Under the pieces are notes generated by a model that was not told the DNA's origin, ran no database searches, and saw only the letters and a program-made list of their open reading frames with translations. This document shows positions 50,893 through 59,525 of a stretch of 64,000 nt of DNA, one piece after another (the stretch's first letter is position 1; the number at the start of each line of letters is the position of its first letter). The stretch covers positions 51,941 to 115,940 of the forward strand of contig QWPW01000003.1 in the NCBI GenBank assembly GCA_003671025.1, read 5' to 3'. Both the position numbers and the translations under genes were made by a program. The DNA comes from Planctomycetota bacterium. GTDB taxonomy: Bacteria > Planctomycetota > Phycisphaerae > Phycisphaerales > SM1A02.

Positions 50893-52554
50893 ATGGCTGA
50901 GCTCACGATCAACGGCACGAAGTATCCCTTCACCAAGGGTCAAACCATTCTGCAAGCCGCGCTCGACGCGGATGTCGAGGTTCCGCACTACTGCTATCAC
51001 CCGGGTCTTTCGGTGGTGGCGAACTGCCGCATTTGCCTCGGTGAAGTGTGGGCGCCTAATCCGCGCACGGGCAAACTCGAAGCCTTTCCTAAGCTCGTTC
51101 CCACGTGCCAACAGGCTGCATCCGAGGGCATGGTGGTTTACACCGACAGCCCGAAAGCGGTAGCCAATCAGAAGGCGGTGATGGAGTTCTTGCTCATCAA
51201 TCACCCCGTTGATTGCCCCGTGTGCGATCAAGCTGGCGAGTGCCATTTGCAGGACTATTCGTATCAATATGGGCGCGGACAGAGCCGTTTTAGCGAAGCC
51301 AAGATCAAGCAACCCAAGAAGGACATCGGTCCCAATGTGTTGCTCTACAGCGATCGCTGCATCATGTGCACGCGCTGCGTGCGCTTCACCCGCGAGGTCA
51401 CCGGCACCAACGAACTCATGGTCGATGGACGCGGTTCTACCGAGCAAATCGACATCTTTCCTGGCATGGCGCTCAACAACGAGCTCTCGGGAAACGTCGT
51501 CGATCTCTGCCCCGTGGGTGCGTTGCTCGACAAAGATTTCTTGTTCCAGCAGCGCGTGTGGTTCCTCAAGAAAACCCCTTCGATTGACGGCATTACTGCG
51601 TCGGGCGACAACATTTCTGTCGAGCACAATGACGGCGTCGTCTATCGCCTCAAGCCGCGCGCGAACGAAGCGGTCAACAAATGGTGGATCACCGACGAGG
51701 TTCGCTACGGATGGAAATTCGTGCACGCGCCAACGCGACTGCTGATGCCTTCGATGAAGGGTCGCGACGCGTTTGATCCGCTCAAGCCGATGGAAGCGTG
51801 GAGTGAGGTGATCAACGCGGTCGACAGCGCGATGACCACGTTGCGCAGCGTGAGCAAGAAGAATCTCGCGTTGCTGGTGAGTCCGATGTTGTCTTGCGAA
51901 GATGCGTTTCATCTCGCGCGCTATGCGTTGTCGATCGATCCTGACACGCTGCTTGCCGTGGGACCGATTCCGTTTCATGGCGAAGACAAGACCTTCCCCG
52001 GCGGCTTCACGATTCGCGCCGAAAAAGCGCCCAATGCGCGCGGCGTGCGTCGTGTGCTCGAAGCGCTTGCGGGTAGAACACCAGTGGCCAACGCGCAGGG
52101 GTTTGAATCCGCGCTGGCTACGGGCAAGTTCGGCGCGGCGATTGTCACGGGCAACTATCCCTCGCGTTGGGTGACTCCAACGCTCACCGCTGCACTCAAG
52201 CAAGTGTCCACCATCATTGCCATCGACACCCTCGCAAGTGGGCTCACCGAAATCGCGACGATCGTGCTTCCTGGCGCGGTTTGGCTCGAGAAAGCGGGCT
52301 CATTCGAGAACGCAACGGGTCGTCTGCAAAGCTTCGAGCAGGCCATCGATCCGGTCGAGTTTGCGCGCAATGAATCGCAAATCGCGCTTGATCTCGCGGC
52401 GGCTCGCGCGGGCAAACACGCGGCTCGCGCGTGCGCCAACAACTCACGCATCGAGATGGCCAAGATGGCCGGCCTCGAGTGCATGGCCAACGCGCTGCAC
52501 GCTCCCGCGCACAGCGAGACGGTCGAAAGCGACATGGTCACCGTCGAACTCTAA
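50893..52554 (+). CDS. nuoG: NuoG-like NADH-quinone oxidoreductase subunit
   Basis: Iron-sulfur subunit of respiratory complex I, 553 residues. The N-terminal [2Fe-2S] ferredoxin has HYCYHPGLSVVANCRICLGEV. The His-Cys cluster is HPVDCPVCDQAGECHLQDYSY, and the two [4Fe-4S] sites are DRCIMCTRCVRFTREVTGT and DLCPVGALLDKDF. A shortened molybdopterin-type domain follows (about 215-530), clearly shorter than in E. coli NuoG (about 900 residues). No other nuo gene is adjacent, so the complex is scattered in this genome or this subunit serves another NADH-linked enzyme. The start at 50893 follows TACATT. Confidence 0.9.
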   Translation: MAELTINGTKYPFTKGQTILQAALDADVEVPHYCYHPGLSVVANCRICLGEVWAPNPRTGKLEAFPKLVPTCQQAASEGMVVYTDSPKAVANQKAVMEFLLINHPVDCPVCDQAGECHLQDYSYQYGRGQSRFSEAKIKQPKKDIGPNVLLYSDRCIMCTRCVRFTREVTGTNELMVDGRGSTEQIDIFPGMALNNELSGNVVDLCPVGALLDKDFLFQQRVWFLKKTPSIDGITASGDNISVEHNDGVVYRLKPRANEAVNKWWITDEVRYGWKFVHAPTRLLMPSMKGRDAFDPLKPMEAWSEVINAVDSAMTTLRSVSKKNLALLVSPMLSCEDAFHLARYALSIDPDTLLAVGPIPFHGEDKTFPGGFTIRAEKAPNARGVRRVLEALAGRTPVANAQGFESALATGKFGAAIVTGNYPSRWVTPTLTAALKQVSTIIAIDTLASGLTEIATIVLPGAVWLEKAGSFENATGRLQSFEQAIDPVEFARNESQIALDLAAARAGKHAARACANNSRIEMAKMAGLECMANALHAPAHSETVESDMVTVEL

Positions 52555-52634
52555 GTTGACGTGAATGCGCGTTGCGTTGGTGAGTTCGCGTGATCGCGCG
52601 CACTCACGCAACGAAAGTGTTGGCGCGTGTTGGT

Positions 52635-52640
52635 TACGCT
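52635..52640 (+). promoter_or_regulatory. -10-like hexamer of the MATE gene
   Basis: TACGCT is followed by 7 nt and then the ATG at 52648. Confidence 0.4.
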
Positions 52641-52647
52641 AAGTCCC

Positions 52648-54099
52648 ATGATTCAGCGACTGCGCGCGCGAGGCGACGACATTGGTGAAGTTTGGAAGCA
52701 AGCGTGGCCCACGGTCATCGCGATGCTCAGCTACACCTCGATGCAGTTTGTCGACAGCCTGATGGTGTCGGTGCTCGGCCCCATCGAAGTCGCCGCCCAA
52801 GGCAACGGAGGAATCTGGTCGTGGGTTCCACTGGCCGCAGCATTCGGCGCGCTCACGCTGGTGAACACACTCGTCGCGCAACGAGTCGGCGCAGGGCGCA
52901 CCAACGAAATCGCACGGTACGGCTGGGCGGGTTTGTGGTTGTGCGTGTTCTATTGGCTGGTCGTGTTGCTTCCGTTTGCGCTGTTCATCCCAATGCTCTT
53001 CGAGTCGATGGGGCACGATCCAACGTTGGTGGCGATGGAGAGTTCGTACGCGCGCATTCTTCTGGTGGGCGGCGTGATTCTGCTGATCAGCAAAGCGCTC
53101 TCGAACTTTTTCTTCGGTCTGCAAAGACCCAAAGTTGTGACCATCGGCGCCATCGCGGGCAACATCGCCAACGTGCTGGGAAACTACGTGCTGGTCTATG
53201 GCGAGCGCGGACTGCCCGAGCTGGGATTGCCTGGAATTCCAGGCGTTCCCGCACTCGGCGTCGCGGGATCGGCGATCGGTACCGTCATCGGCACCACGGT
53301 TGAACTCATCGTGCCGCTGATGTTTTTTCTCTCGCGCAAACTCAACGCGCAGTTGAATGTGTGGCGCGAGTGGCGGCCAAATGTTGCCGCGATGCGCGAA
53401 GTGTTGCGCCTCGGTTGGCCCGCGGGATTTCAGTTTGGCAACGAGATCGTGTGTTGGGCCATCTTCATGACCGTGCTCGCAGGAAGTTTCGGCAACGAAC
53501 ACATGACCGCGGGTTGGGCGGCGATGCGTTTCGTGCACATTTCATTTATGCCTGCGGTAGGACTCGCAACGGCGGCGACGAGTTTGGTGGGCAAGCACAT
53601 CGGCGAAGGGGATCTTGTGCGCGCGGCACGAAGCGCGCATGCGTCGGTGGCCATCGCGGTGCTGTGGATGAGCGTGTGTGCTGTGATCTTCGTGGTCTTT
53701 CGCCATGAACTCACCAGCGTGTTCATTGACGCCGACACTCCTGCAGACAGCGCGGCGCGCATCCGCGACATCGGTGCAACGATCTTCATTTGCGCCGCGA
53801 TCTTTCAGACGCTCGACGCAGTGGGGCTCGTGTACACAGGCGCGCTGCGCGGCGCTGGCGACACGCTCTTTCCAGGACTGGCCACCGTCGTACTCTCATG
53901 GACCATCATTGTCGGCGGCGGCTTTTTGATGACGCGCTACCGCCCCGATCTTGCATCGACAGGCCCGTGGATCGCCTCAACGGCGTACATCGCGATCTTG
54001 GGAGTTGTGCTTGCCGTGCGCTTTGAGCGTGGCGGTTGGCGCGCGCTTCATCTGCTCGCGCCCGTGCCCAAGCCTGTGCTTGACTCTGGGGAAAAATAG
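52648..54099 (+). CDS. MATE family multidrug/toxin exporter
   Basis: A 483-residue integral membrane protein with about 12 helices in two related halves. Typical MATE segments: AWPTVIAMLSYTSMQFVDSLMVS near the N-terminus, GNGGIWSWVPLAAAFGALTLVNTLVAQRVGAG, and in the second half GWPAGFQFGNEIVCWAIFMTV and GLATAATSLVGKHIGEGD. It exchanges cationic compounds for Na+ or H+; the substrate is not predictable. The ATG at 52648 follows TACGCT; a TTG/GTG region at 52627 is an alternative. Confidence 0.92.
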   Translation: MIQRLRARGDDIGEVWKQAWPTVIAMLSYTSMQFVDSLMVSVLGPIEVAAQGNGGIWSWVPLAAAFGALTLVNTLVAQRVGAGRTNEIARYGWAGLWLCVFYWLVVLLPFALFIPMLFESMGHDPTLVAMESSYARILLVGGVILLISKALSNFFFGLQRPKVVTIGAIAGNIANVLGNYVLVYGERGLPELGLPGIPGVPALGVAGSAIGTVIGTTVELIVPLMFFLSRKLNAQLNVWREWRPNVAAMREVLRLGWPAGFQFGNEIVCWAIFMTVLAGSFGNEHMTAGWAAMRFVHISFMPAVGLATAATSLVGKHIGEGDLVRAARSAHASVAIAVLWMSVCAVIFVVFRHELTSVFIDADTPADSAARIRDIGATIFICAAIFQTLDAVGLVYTGALRGAGDTLFPGLATVVLSWTIIVGGGFLMTRYRPDLASTGPWIASTAYIAILGVVLAVRFERGGWRALHLLAPVPKPVLDSGEK

Positions 54100-54170
54100 C
54101 GGCAAAAGCAGGAGCGGCGGTTATGGGAGTTGGAGCGCGTCGCACGCTCAGCGCGCGCGAAGGTTGCGGC

Positions 54171-54176
54171 TACACT
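54171..54176 (+). promoter_or_regulatory. -10-like hexamer of the TPR-alphaCTD gene
   Basis: TACACT lies about 80 nt before the ATG at 54257, so this gene would have a leader of about 75 nt, unlike the leaderless set. Confidence 0.35.
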
Positions 54177-54256
54177 CGCCGATTCGCGAAGGCCTGACAG
54201 AGGTGTGACCTCTCACTTGCGCGCTGAACTTCTTGTATCTGCGATCTGGAACACAC

Positions 54257-55183
54257 ATGACAACGAGCGGACTCGACACGGTAATCGGCGGAAAAGCGGG
54301 CAATCCAGACGCAGTCAAGAAGCACCTCGCGGAAGCCGCTCGTCTCGAGAAATCACGCGATCGTTACGGAGCGATTGTTGAACTCCGCGCCGCGCGTGAA
54401 ATTTCCGGCGACCCCAACGTCACCTTCAAACTCGCGTATCTCCTCGACCTCGCGGGCGAAGAGAACGAAGCAGTTGCGCTCTACACCGAAATCACCAGCG
54501 CCAAGCGTCCGCACATGAACGCGCTGGTCAACCTCGCGGTCATCTGCGAAGACCGCGGCGAGTTTCTTCGCGCCGAGCGTTTGCTCACCCAGGTCGTCGA
54601 TACCGATCCCAATCATCCGCGCGCGCGCCTGTTCATGAAGGACGTGCAAGCGAGCAAGTTCATGCAGGTCACCGAAACGGTGAGCACGATCAACGCATCG
54701 AACGCGATACTGGACACCCCAGTCACCGACTTCGAACTCTCGGTTCGCGCGCGCAATTGCCTGAAAAAGATGCAGATTCGCACGTTGGGCGATCTGCTCA
54801 AGATCACCGAAGCAGAGTTGCTCAGCTACAAGAATTTCGGCGAGCAGTCGTTGGTCGAGATCAAGGCCATGCTGCAATCCAAGGGGTTGCGTTTGGGACA
54901 AGGACTCGAGAGCCAGGGCGGTCGACCGAGTGTGCGTAAGGACATTCTCGACGAACTTAAGGCGCTCGTTCCTGAGACCGTGCTCAACAAGCCAATCGCG
55001 GCGCTCGAACTTTCCGTGCGCGCACGCAAGGCTCTGCAACTTCTCAACATCGCCACCATCGGCGAACTCGCCTCGCGCACCGAAGCGGAGCTCATGGGCG
55101 TGAAGAATTTCGGCGCGACCAGCTTGGTCGAGATTCGCGAGCGTCTGTTGACCAACGGCCTCACGCTGCGCCAGTTGACGTGA
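54257..55183 (+). CDS. TPR protein with two RNA polymerase alpha-CTD-like domains
   Basis: A 308-residue cytoplasmic protein. Residues 15-135 are TPR-like helical pairs (RYGAIVELRAAREISGDPNVTFKLAYLLDLAG). Two domains of about 65 residues follow at about 155-220 and 240-305. Each matches the HhH fold of the RNA polymerase alpha C-terminal domain: ELSVRARNCLKKMQIRTLGDLLKITEAELLSYKNFGEQSL and ELSVRARKALQLLNIATIGELASRTEAELMGVKNFGATSL (each longer than shown in the genome context). No alpha-NTD is present, so it is not RpoA. It may bind DNA or transcription factors. An ATG at 54257 begins the conserved part. Confidence 0.85.
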   Translation: MTTSGLDTVIGGKAGNPDAVKKHLAEAARLEKSRDRYGAIVELRAAREISGDPNVTFKLAYLLDLAGEENEAVALYTEITSAKRPHMNALVNLAVICEDRGEFLRAERLLTQVVDTDPNHPRARLFMKDVQASKFMQVTETVSTINASNAILDTPVTDFELSVRARNCLKKMQIRTLGDLLKITEAELLSYKNFGEQSLVEIKAMLQSKGLRLGQGLESQGGRPSVRKDILDELKALVPETVLNKPIAALELSVRARKALQLLNIATIGELASRTEAELMGVKNFGATSLVEIRERLLTNGLTLRQLT

Positions 55184-55269
55184 GTGCGCGACTGACTGCG
55201 CGAGTGCCGATGAGACCTGTGGTGTAAGAACAATTCAAGCACCGCTCGCCGCAAACGAAGGAAGGCTGC

Positions 55270-56820
55270 ATGGACTCGCAAGCCCCTGATCGAGATCGCC
55301 GTTTCTTTCTGCTCGCCTCCGCGGTCGCGGCCTCGGGCGCGGTTGTCGCGTTGATCCCATCGTGTGAGCAGCCGCAGGGATTGAAGCGGCCGCGCAACGC
55401 GAGTGCTTCGCAGAGCGGCTCGTCAAGTGGATCATCAAGCGCAGCGCCTGCAGCGAACACCCCGACGAAACTTTCTCCGCGCGCGCAAGCCGAAAAGGAT
55501 GCCGCCGAAGCCGCCGCAGCCGCAGAGGCAGAAGCGAAGCGCAAACAACAAGCGCCGACTGAGCGGCCGATTCCGCCCACGAGCGAGCCCGCGATTCGCA
55601 TCAAATCAGGCGGATTGCCCAAGAGTGAGCCGCTTGCGCCGAGCAGTTCTTCGCAAGGCGCGAAGTCGCGTGTGCGTATCGAAGGTCCCGGTCCATCGAT
55701 TTGGATCATCGAGCCAGATGCCGGTCGACCAGGCACAGTGGCCGCGGGACCAGTCGATTTCGAATGGACAACGTCGGGCTGGAAAGTGACAGAACTCGCA
55801 GGCACACGCGAGGCAGCCACTGTCGCTGTGCCGCCATACGCGACCCTCGAGATCATGGCGCTGCGCAACGAGCCGCAGCAACTGCGCGTGTACGGAAGCG
55901 ATTGGCCGGGCAAGGTGCGATTGGTGTTGCAGCGCGATGATCCGCGCGAGCCCGTCGACATCGTGCATGAAGTGCCGATGGAAACGTATCTCGCGGGCGT
56001 CATCGCCAAAGAGTTGTTCAACGGTTGGGGCGTTGCGACACATCGCGCGCAAACTGTGGCCGCGCGTAGTTACGCGTTGTGCGAGATGGCGATGTGGAAA
56101 GGTCGTCGCCACTACGACGTGGTTGCGGGCGAGCAAAGTCAAGCGTGGATCGGAACCACCAAGCATGAACGGAGCCTCAACGCCGTCGCGCACACGCGTG
56201 GGCAAGTGCTGTTGTTCGACAGTCGAGTCGTGCCTGCGTATTACTCGAGTTGTTGCGGCGGCGAACGCGCGGCGGCACGCGATGCGATCTCCGGTTCGAT
56301 CATGCACGACATCGCGCCGCTGTCTGTGACCGGAAGCGATGGACGCGATTGTTGTTCGTGGGCGCCGACGTATCGCTGGAAGTCGCGCGTTGATCTCGCG
56401 ACGTTTGCGCGCGCGCTTCCCGCGTGGGCGCGCAACGAAGGCTACGCATCACTACTCAAAGTCGATGGTGTGCGCCGCGTTGATTTGCTCGAGCGCAACG
56501 CCGCAGGTCGACCGGTGCGCTTTCGCATCACGGATGCCAAGGGCGCTTCGTATGAAGTGACCGCGGAGCGTTTGCGTTGGGCACTCAATGCCGATCCTCG
56601 CGATCCCGCGCTGCTGCGTCCCTCCAAAGATCGCGTCAAGAGCGCGAATTTCGAGGCACTCATTTCTGGTCGCGAGTTGGTGCTCGCAGGTCGCGGGCAC
56701 GGCCACGGCGTCGGCATGTGCCAGTATGGCGCCGAAGCGATGTCGAAAAAAGGCGCGAAAGAAGCGGCAATTCTCTCGCGCTACTACCCCGGCGCGAAGG
56801 TTGTCACCGCGTACACCTAA
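55270..56820 (+). CDS. Exported SpoIID/LytB domain protein
   Basis: A 516-residue protein. The N-terminus has DRRFFLLASAVAASGAVVALIPSCEQ, a twin-arginine-like signal ending in a possible lipobox (PSC). An Ala/Glu/Pro-rich linker covers about 35-130, then a beta domain, then SpoIID (about 235-515): VPMETYLAGVIAKEL, HRAQTVAARSYAL, YYSSCCGGERAAARDA and the closing GRGHGHGVGMCQYGAEAM. Family knowledge: SpoIID cleaves stem-free peptidoglycan strands, and related LytB domains act in cell-wall turnover. A good SD (gaagg) precedes the ATG. Confidence 0.9.
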   Translation: MDSQAPDRDRRFFLLASAVAASGAVVALIPSCEQPQGLKRPRNASASQSGSSSGSSSAAPAANTPTKLSPRAQAEKDAAEAAAAAEAEAKRKQQAPTERPIPPTSEPAIRIKSGGLPKSEPLAPSSSSQGAKSRVRIEGPGPSIWIIEPDAGRPGTVAAGPVDFEWTTSGWKVTELAGTREAATVAVPPYATLEIMALRNEPQQLRVYGSDWPGKVRLVLQRDDPREPVDIVHEVPMETYLAGVIAKELFNGWGVATHRAQTVAARSYALCEMAMWKGRRHYDVVAGEQSQAWIGTTKHERSLNAVAHTRGQVLLFDSRVVPAYYSSCCGGERAAARDAISGSIMHDIAPLSVTGSDGRDCCSWAPTYRWKSRVDLATFARALPAWARNEGYASLLKVDGVRRVDLLERNAAGRPVRFRITDAKGASYEVTAERLRWALNADPRDPALLRPSKDRVKSANFEALISGRELVLAGRGHGHGVGMCQYGAEAMSKKGAKEAAILSRYYPGAKVVTAYT

Positions 56821-56875
56821 GTGTGAGTCGACGCCGATGCCGTGCCGATGCTCGCGCGCGACGCGTGATGGCGAC

Positions 56876-56881
56876 TACATT
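56876..56881 (+). promoter_or_regulatory. -10-like hexamer of the PrpB-like gene
   Basis: TACATT is followed by 6 nt and then the ATG at 56888. This supports that start over an upstream in-frame ATG at 56588 inside the SpoIID-like gene. Confidence 0.45.
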
Positions 56882-56887
56882 CCCCTC

Positions 56888-57757
56888 ATGTCGAAATTGC
56901 ATTCGGGCGCGCAATTGCGCGCACTCATGGAGCGCGGCACCGTGTTTGTTCCGGGCGCGTTCAATGCGCTGGTGGCGCGAGCGGTCGCGCGTGCGGGCTT
57001 CGCTGCGACGTACATCTCCGGTGGAGCGACGGCGAACGTCGCGGGTTTCCCCGACATCGGACTGATCACATTGAGTGAGATGTGCCGCACGATTCGCGAA
57101 ATCAGCGACGCATCAGGAATCCCCGTGATCGCCGACGCAGATACGGGCTACGGCGAAATCGAATGCTGTGTGCGCACGGTGGTTGAATACGAACGCGCGG
57201 GCGCCGCAGCACTTCATCTTGAAGATCAAGTCTTCCCCAAACGCTGCGGCCATCTCGACGGAAAAGATCTCATCACCGCGCAAGAGATGGCGGACAAAGT
57301 TGGAGCAATGGCCAAGCACCGCTTGTCTGACGACTTCGTGATCATCGCCCGCACTGACGCGCGTCACGTCACCAGTTTCGAAGACATGATTGCGCGCGCG
57401 AATCTCTATCGCGAGGCCGGCGCCGATGTGATATTCCCTGAGGGTTTGCATGACGCCGATGAGTTTGCGCGGTTCATGAAAGCGTCGAGAGGGAAGACGC
57501 TTGCGAACATGACCGAGTTTGGCAAGACCGCGCATCTCACCGCCGACGACTTTCGCGCATTGGGTTGTTCGATCGTGATCTATCCGCTCTCGCTCATGCG
57601 CATGGCGATGAAGGCAGTCGACGATGGACTCGCGCTGCTCGCGCGCGACGGCGGGTTTCACAGCTCCATCGATCGCATGCAAACCCGCGCCCAGTTATAT
57701 GAATTGATGGCGTATTCCCCGGGAAAGCCTTGGGTATACCCTGCGAACAGCAGGTGA
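56888..57757 (+). CDS. prpB: 2-methylisocitrate lyase-like protein (ICL/PEP mutase superfamily)
   Basis: A 289-residue TIM-barrel lyase. It has the ICL/PrpB metal and catalytic signatures YISGGATANVAGFPDIG, VIADADTGYG (Asp pair for Mg), LEDQVFPKRCGHLDGK with the KRCGH catalytic loop Cys, and RTDARHV. Length and motifs match 2-methylisocitrate lyase (pyruvate plus succinate from methylisocitrate). A citrate/methylcitrate synthase gene lies 5 kb downstream, but no prpD is in the window. The last residues and stop fall inside a 25-bp tandem repeat. Confidence 0.88.
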   Translation: MSKLHSGAQLRALMERGTVFVPGAFNALVARAVARAGFAATYISGGATANVAGFPDIGLITLSEMCRTIREISDASGIPVIADADTGYGEIECCVRTVVEYERAGAAALHLEDQVFPKRCGHLDGKDLITAQEMADKVGAMAKHRLSDDFVIIARTDARHVTSFEDMIARANLYREAGADVIFPEGLHDADEFARFMKASRGKTLANMTEFGKTAHLTADDFRALGCSIVIYPLSLMRMAMKAVDDGLALLARDGGFHSSIDRMQTRAQLYELMAYSPGKPWVYPANSR

Positions 57758-57840
57758 AACATCGCCTGCAAACAGCAGGTGAATCATCGTCTGCGAACAG
57801 GCGGGCGAATCATCGTCGGCGAACAGCAATTGCAACATCA
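57740..57840. repeat. Four 25-26-bp tandem repeats spanning the prpB stop codon
   Basis: Units at 57740-57764, 57765-57789, 57790-57815 and 57816-57840 share ctgcgaacagcagg followed by tgaatcatcg. The first two contain a small cctgc/gcagg hairpin. The stop TGA (57755-57757) lies in unit 1. The array fills the gap between convergent genes and could act as a weak bidirectional terminator, though no T-run follows. Confidence 0.85.
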
Positions 57841-57872
57841 TGGGCGACTCGTCGCACAAGTAAGCACGCTCG

Positions 57873-59525
57873 CTATTGATTGGTGAGTGTCGCCGCGATT
57901 CCCACCACAGCGCCCAGCGCGAGTAGCGCCATGATCAAGACTCCAATCGCCGCAGCGAGTGCGCGCGGACGAACTGCGGGCGGCTCTTGCGGAAGTGGAC
58001 GCACCGTCTCAACGCGGTACGCGCCCGTCCACCAGTTGATCAAGCGCAGCGTGGGCCTCGTTGAAGTGGTCGCGTCCGGAGGAGGCACAGGCGTGCGCAC
58101 CGAATCACTGCGCAGCGTGGCGTCGAGAAATCGTTCTTCGTCGCTCTTCGCTTCTTCCACGCCGCTGCGCATCGATGGGAGATCAGCGGGGCGCACCGCA
58201 GCAGGATCGCCGCCGAAAATAGCGTGATCGAGGTCGCGCAACATTTCATCGGCGTTGGCGTAGCGCGCATCAAACTCGGCCATCGCGCGACGCGCGATCC
58301 ACTGCAAGCACGCGGGGCTCTCCTTGCGAAATCTGCTGAGCACGCCATGCGCAGGAAAGGTGCCTTCGAGCACAAAGTACAACACCGCACCGGCACCGTA
58401 GAGATCAAATCGTGCCGCGTCGACTTCGGAAACGCGCGTGCCGCGCATCGCCTGTCGCACCAACTCAGGATCACGAAAGTACTCCGTTCCGTGGGTTGTG
58501 AGCGTCATTTGACTGGCCAGCGGCGTGACCAATCCAAGATCAACCACGGTCGCGCGACCCTCATGCACGATCGCGTTCTCTGGCTTGATGTCCTTGTGCA
58601 TCAATCCCGCGCCGTGCCAATCACGGAGCGTGGCCACGATGTCGCGCACCAGTGATGTGACCAACACCAATCGCTCGCGGTCGAGGCCCGGAGTGCGATC
58701 GAATGCATGCGCGTCCACGTTTGCGCTCGCTGCAGTTTCGTGCAGCGTGCGCACGAACTTGCCCAGATCAACTCCCTCGTAGTAGCGCATCACGTAATGA
58801 AATCGCCGCTGTGACGCCTCATGATCGAGCACCAATCCCAACGTGCGCGCCGAATCAAGCGAGCGCGACTCGCGCAGCATTTCTGCCAGTCGCGTGCCTT
58901 CGTCAAAATCGAAACTCTTGATGACCACCAGTCCGTGTGCGAGGCTGATGCGCCGACGCGTTCGATCATCGGGTTGCGCCACCAAGAGTCGCGCACCCGA
59001 ACCGCCGCGCGCAAGTTCGCGCAGCACGGTGTAACCCTCGAATACGGCGCTGTCGCTGCGTAAAGACGTGTGCTCTTTTCCATCAAGCGCGACAGGTAAG
59101 CGCGCTGCAACATGACCGACGATGCTCGAAAAGCCGAGCAATTGCAGTGGTCGCAGCAGCAATGCAGAGATGAGCGCACGACCTGCATCGCGCAATTCGC
59201 GCCATGATGAATGAAGGCACGCGCGAGCCGGCACAGGCTTGAGCATCACCAGTCGCGCCAATGCAACCGGCAAGAGCAGGAGGGACACGATGAACCCGCC
59301 GATGAAACGGACGAGGTCGCCGCCGAAGCCGCGCACGGCTTTACCGATGTGTGCGAACAGCAAGGCCACTGCGACACCGAGTCGAGTCAAGACCATTCCA
59401 AATGCGATGAGCGCGGCACTCGCTGCGATAACGCCAACCGCGCTGAGCACCCAAGCGAGCGGACCGAGCGCGCTAAATCGCGTCAAGATGTCGGGCGCCG
59501 CCGCCGCGAGATCAAGCTCGGTCAA
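57873..59525 (-). CDS. Membrane Ser/Thr protein kinase
   Basis: A 550-residue protein. Two or three N-terminal TM segments (about 25-50 and 70-95), a kinase domain (about 175-440), then a linker and one C-terminal TM helix (about 520-545). Kinase landmarks: Gly-rich ELARGGSGARL, Lys in VVIKSFDF, catalytic loop MHKDIKPEN (HKD in place of HRD), metal loop VDLGLVTP (DLG in place of DFG), and a GTEYFRDPEL activation-loop end. These changes are mild and the kinase is probably active. Its ATG overlaps the sigma-factor stop as ATGA, so the two are coupled. Confidence 0.88.
   Translation of the reverse strand: MTELDLAAAAPDILTRFSALGPLAWVLSAVGVIAASAALIAFGMVLTRLGVAVALLFAHIGKAVRGFGGDLVRFIGGFIVSLLLLPVALARLVMLKPVPARACLHSSWRELRDAGRALISALLLRPLQLLGFSSIVGHVAARLPVALDGKEHTSLRSDSAVFEGYTVLRELARGGSGARLLVAQPDDRTRRRISLAHGLVVIKSFDFDEGTRLAEMLRESRSLDSARTLGLVLDHEASQRRFHYVMRYYEGVDLGKFVRTLHETAASANVDAHAFDRTPGLDRERLVLVTSLVRDIVATLRDWHGAGLMHKDIKPENAIVHEGRATVVDLGLVTPLASQMTLTTHGTEYFRDPELVRQAMRGTRVSEVDAARFDLYGAGAVLYFVLEGTFPAHGVLSRFRKESPACLQWIARRAMAEFDARYANADEMLRDLDHAIFGGDPAAVRPADLPSMRSGVEEAKSDEERFLDATLRSDSVRTPVPPPDATTSTRPTLRLINWWTGAYRVETVRPLPQEPPAVRPRALAAAIGVLIMALLALGAVVGIAATLTNQ

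Noticed and set aside
54257..55183. Calling the alpha-CTD protein RpoA
   Set aside because: No alpha N-terminal domain, TPRs instead, and no ribosomal-protein operon context.
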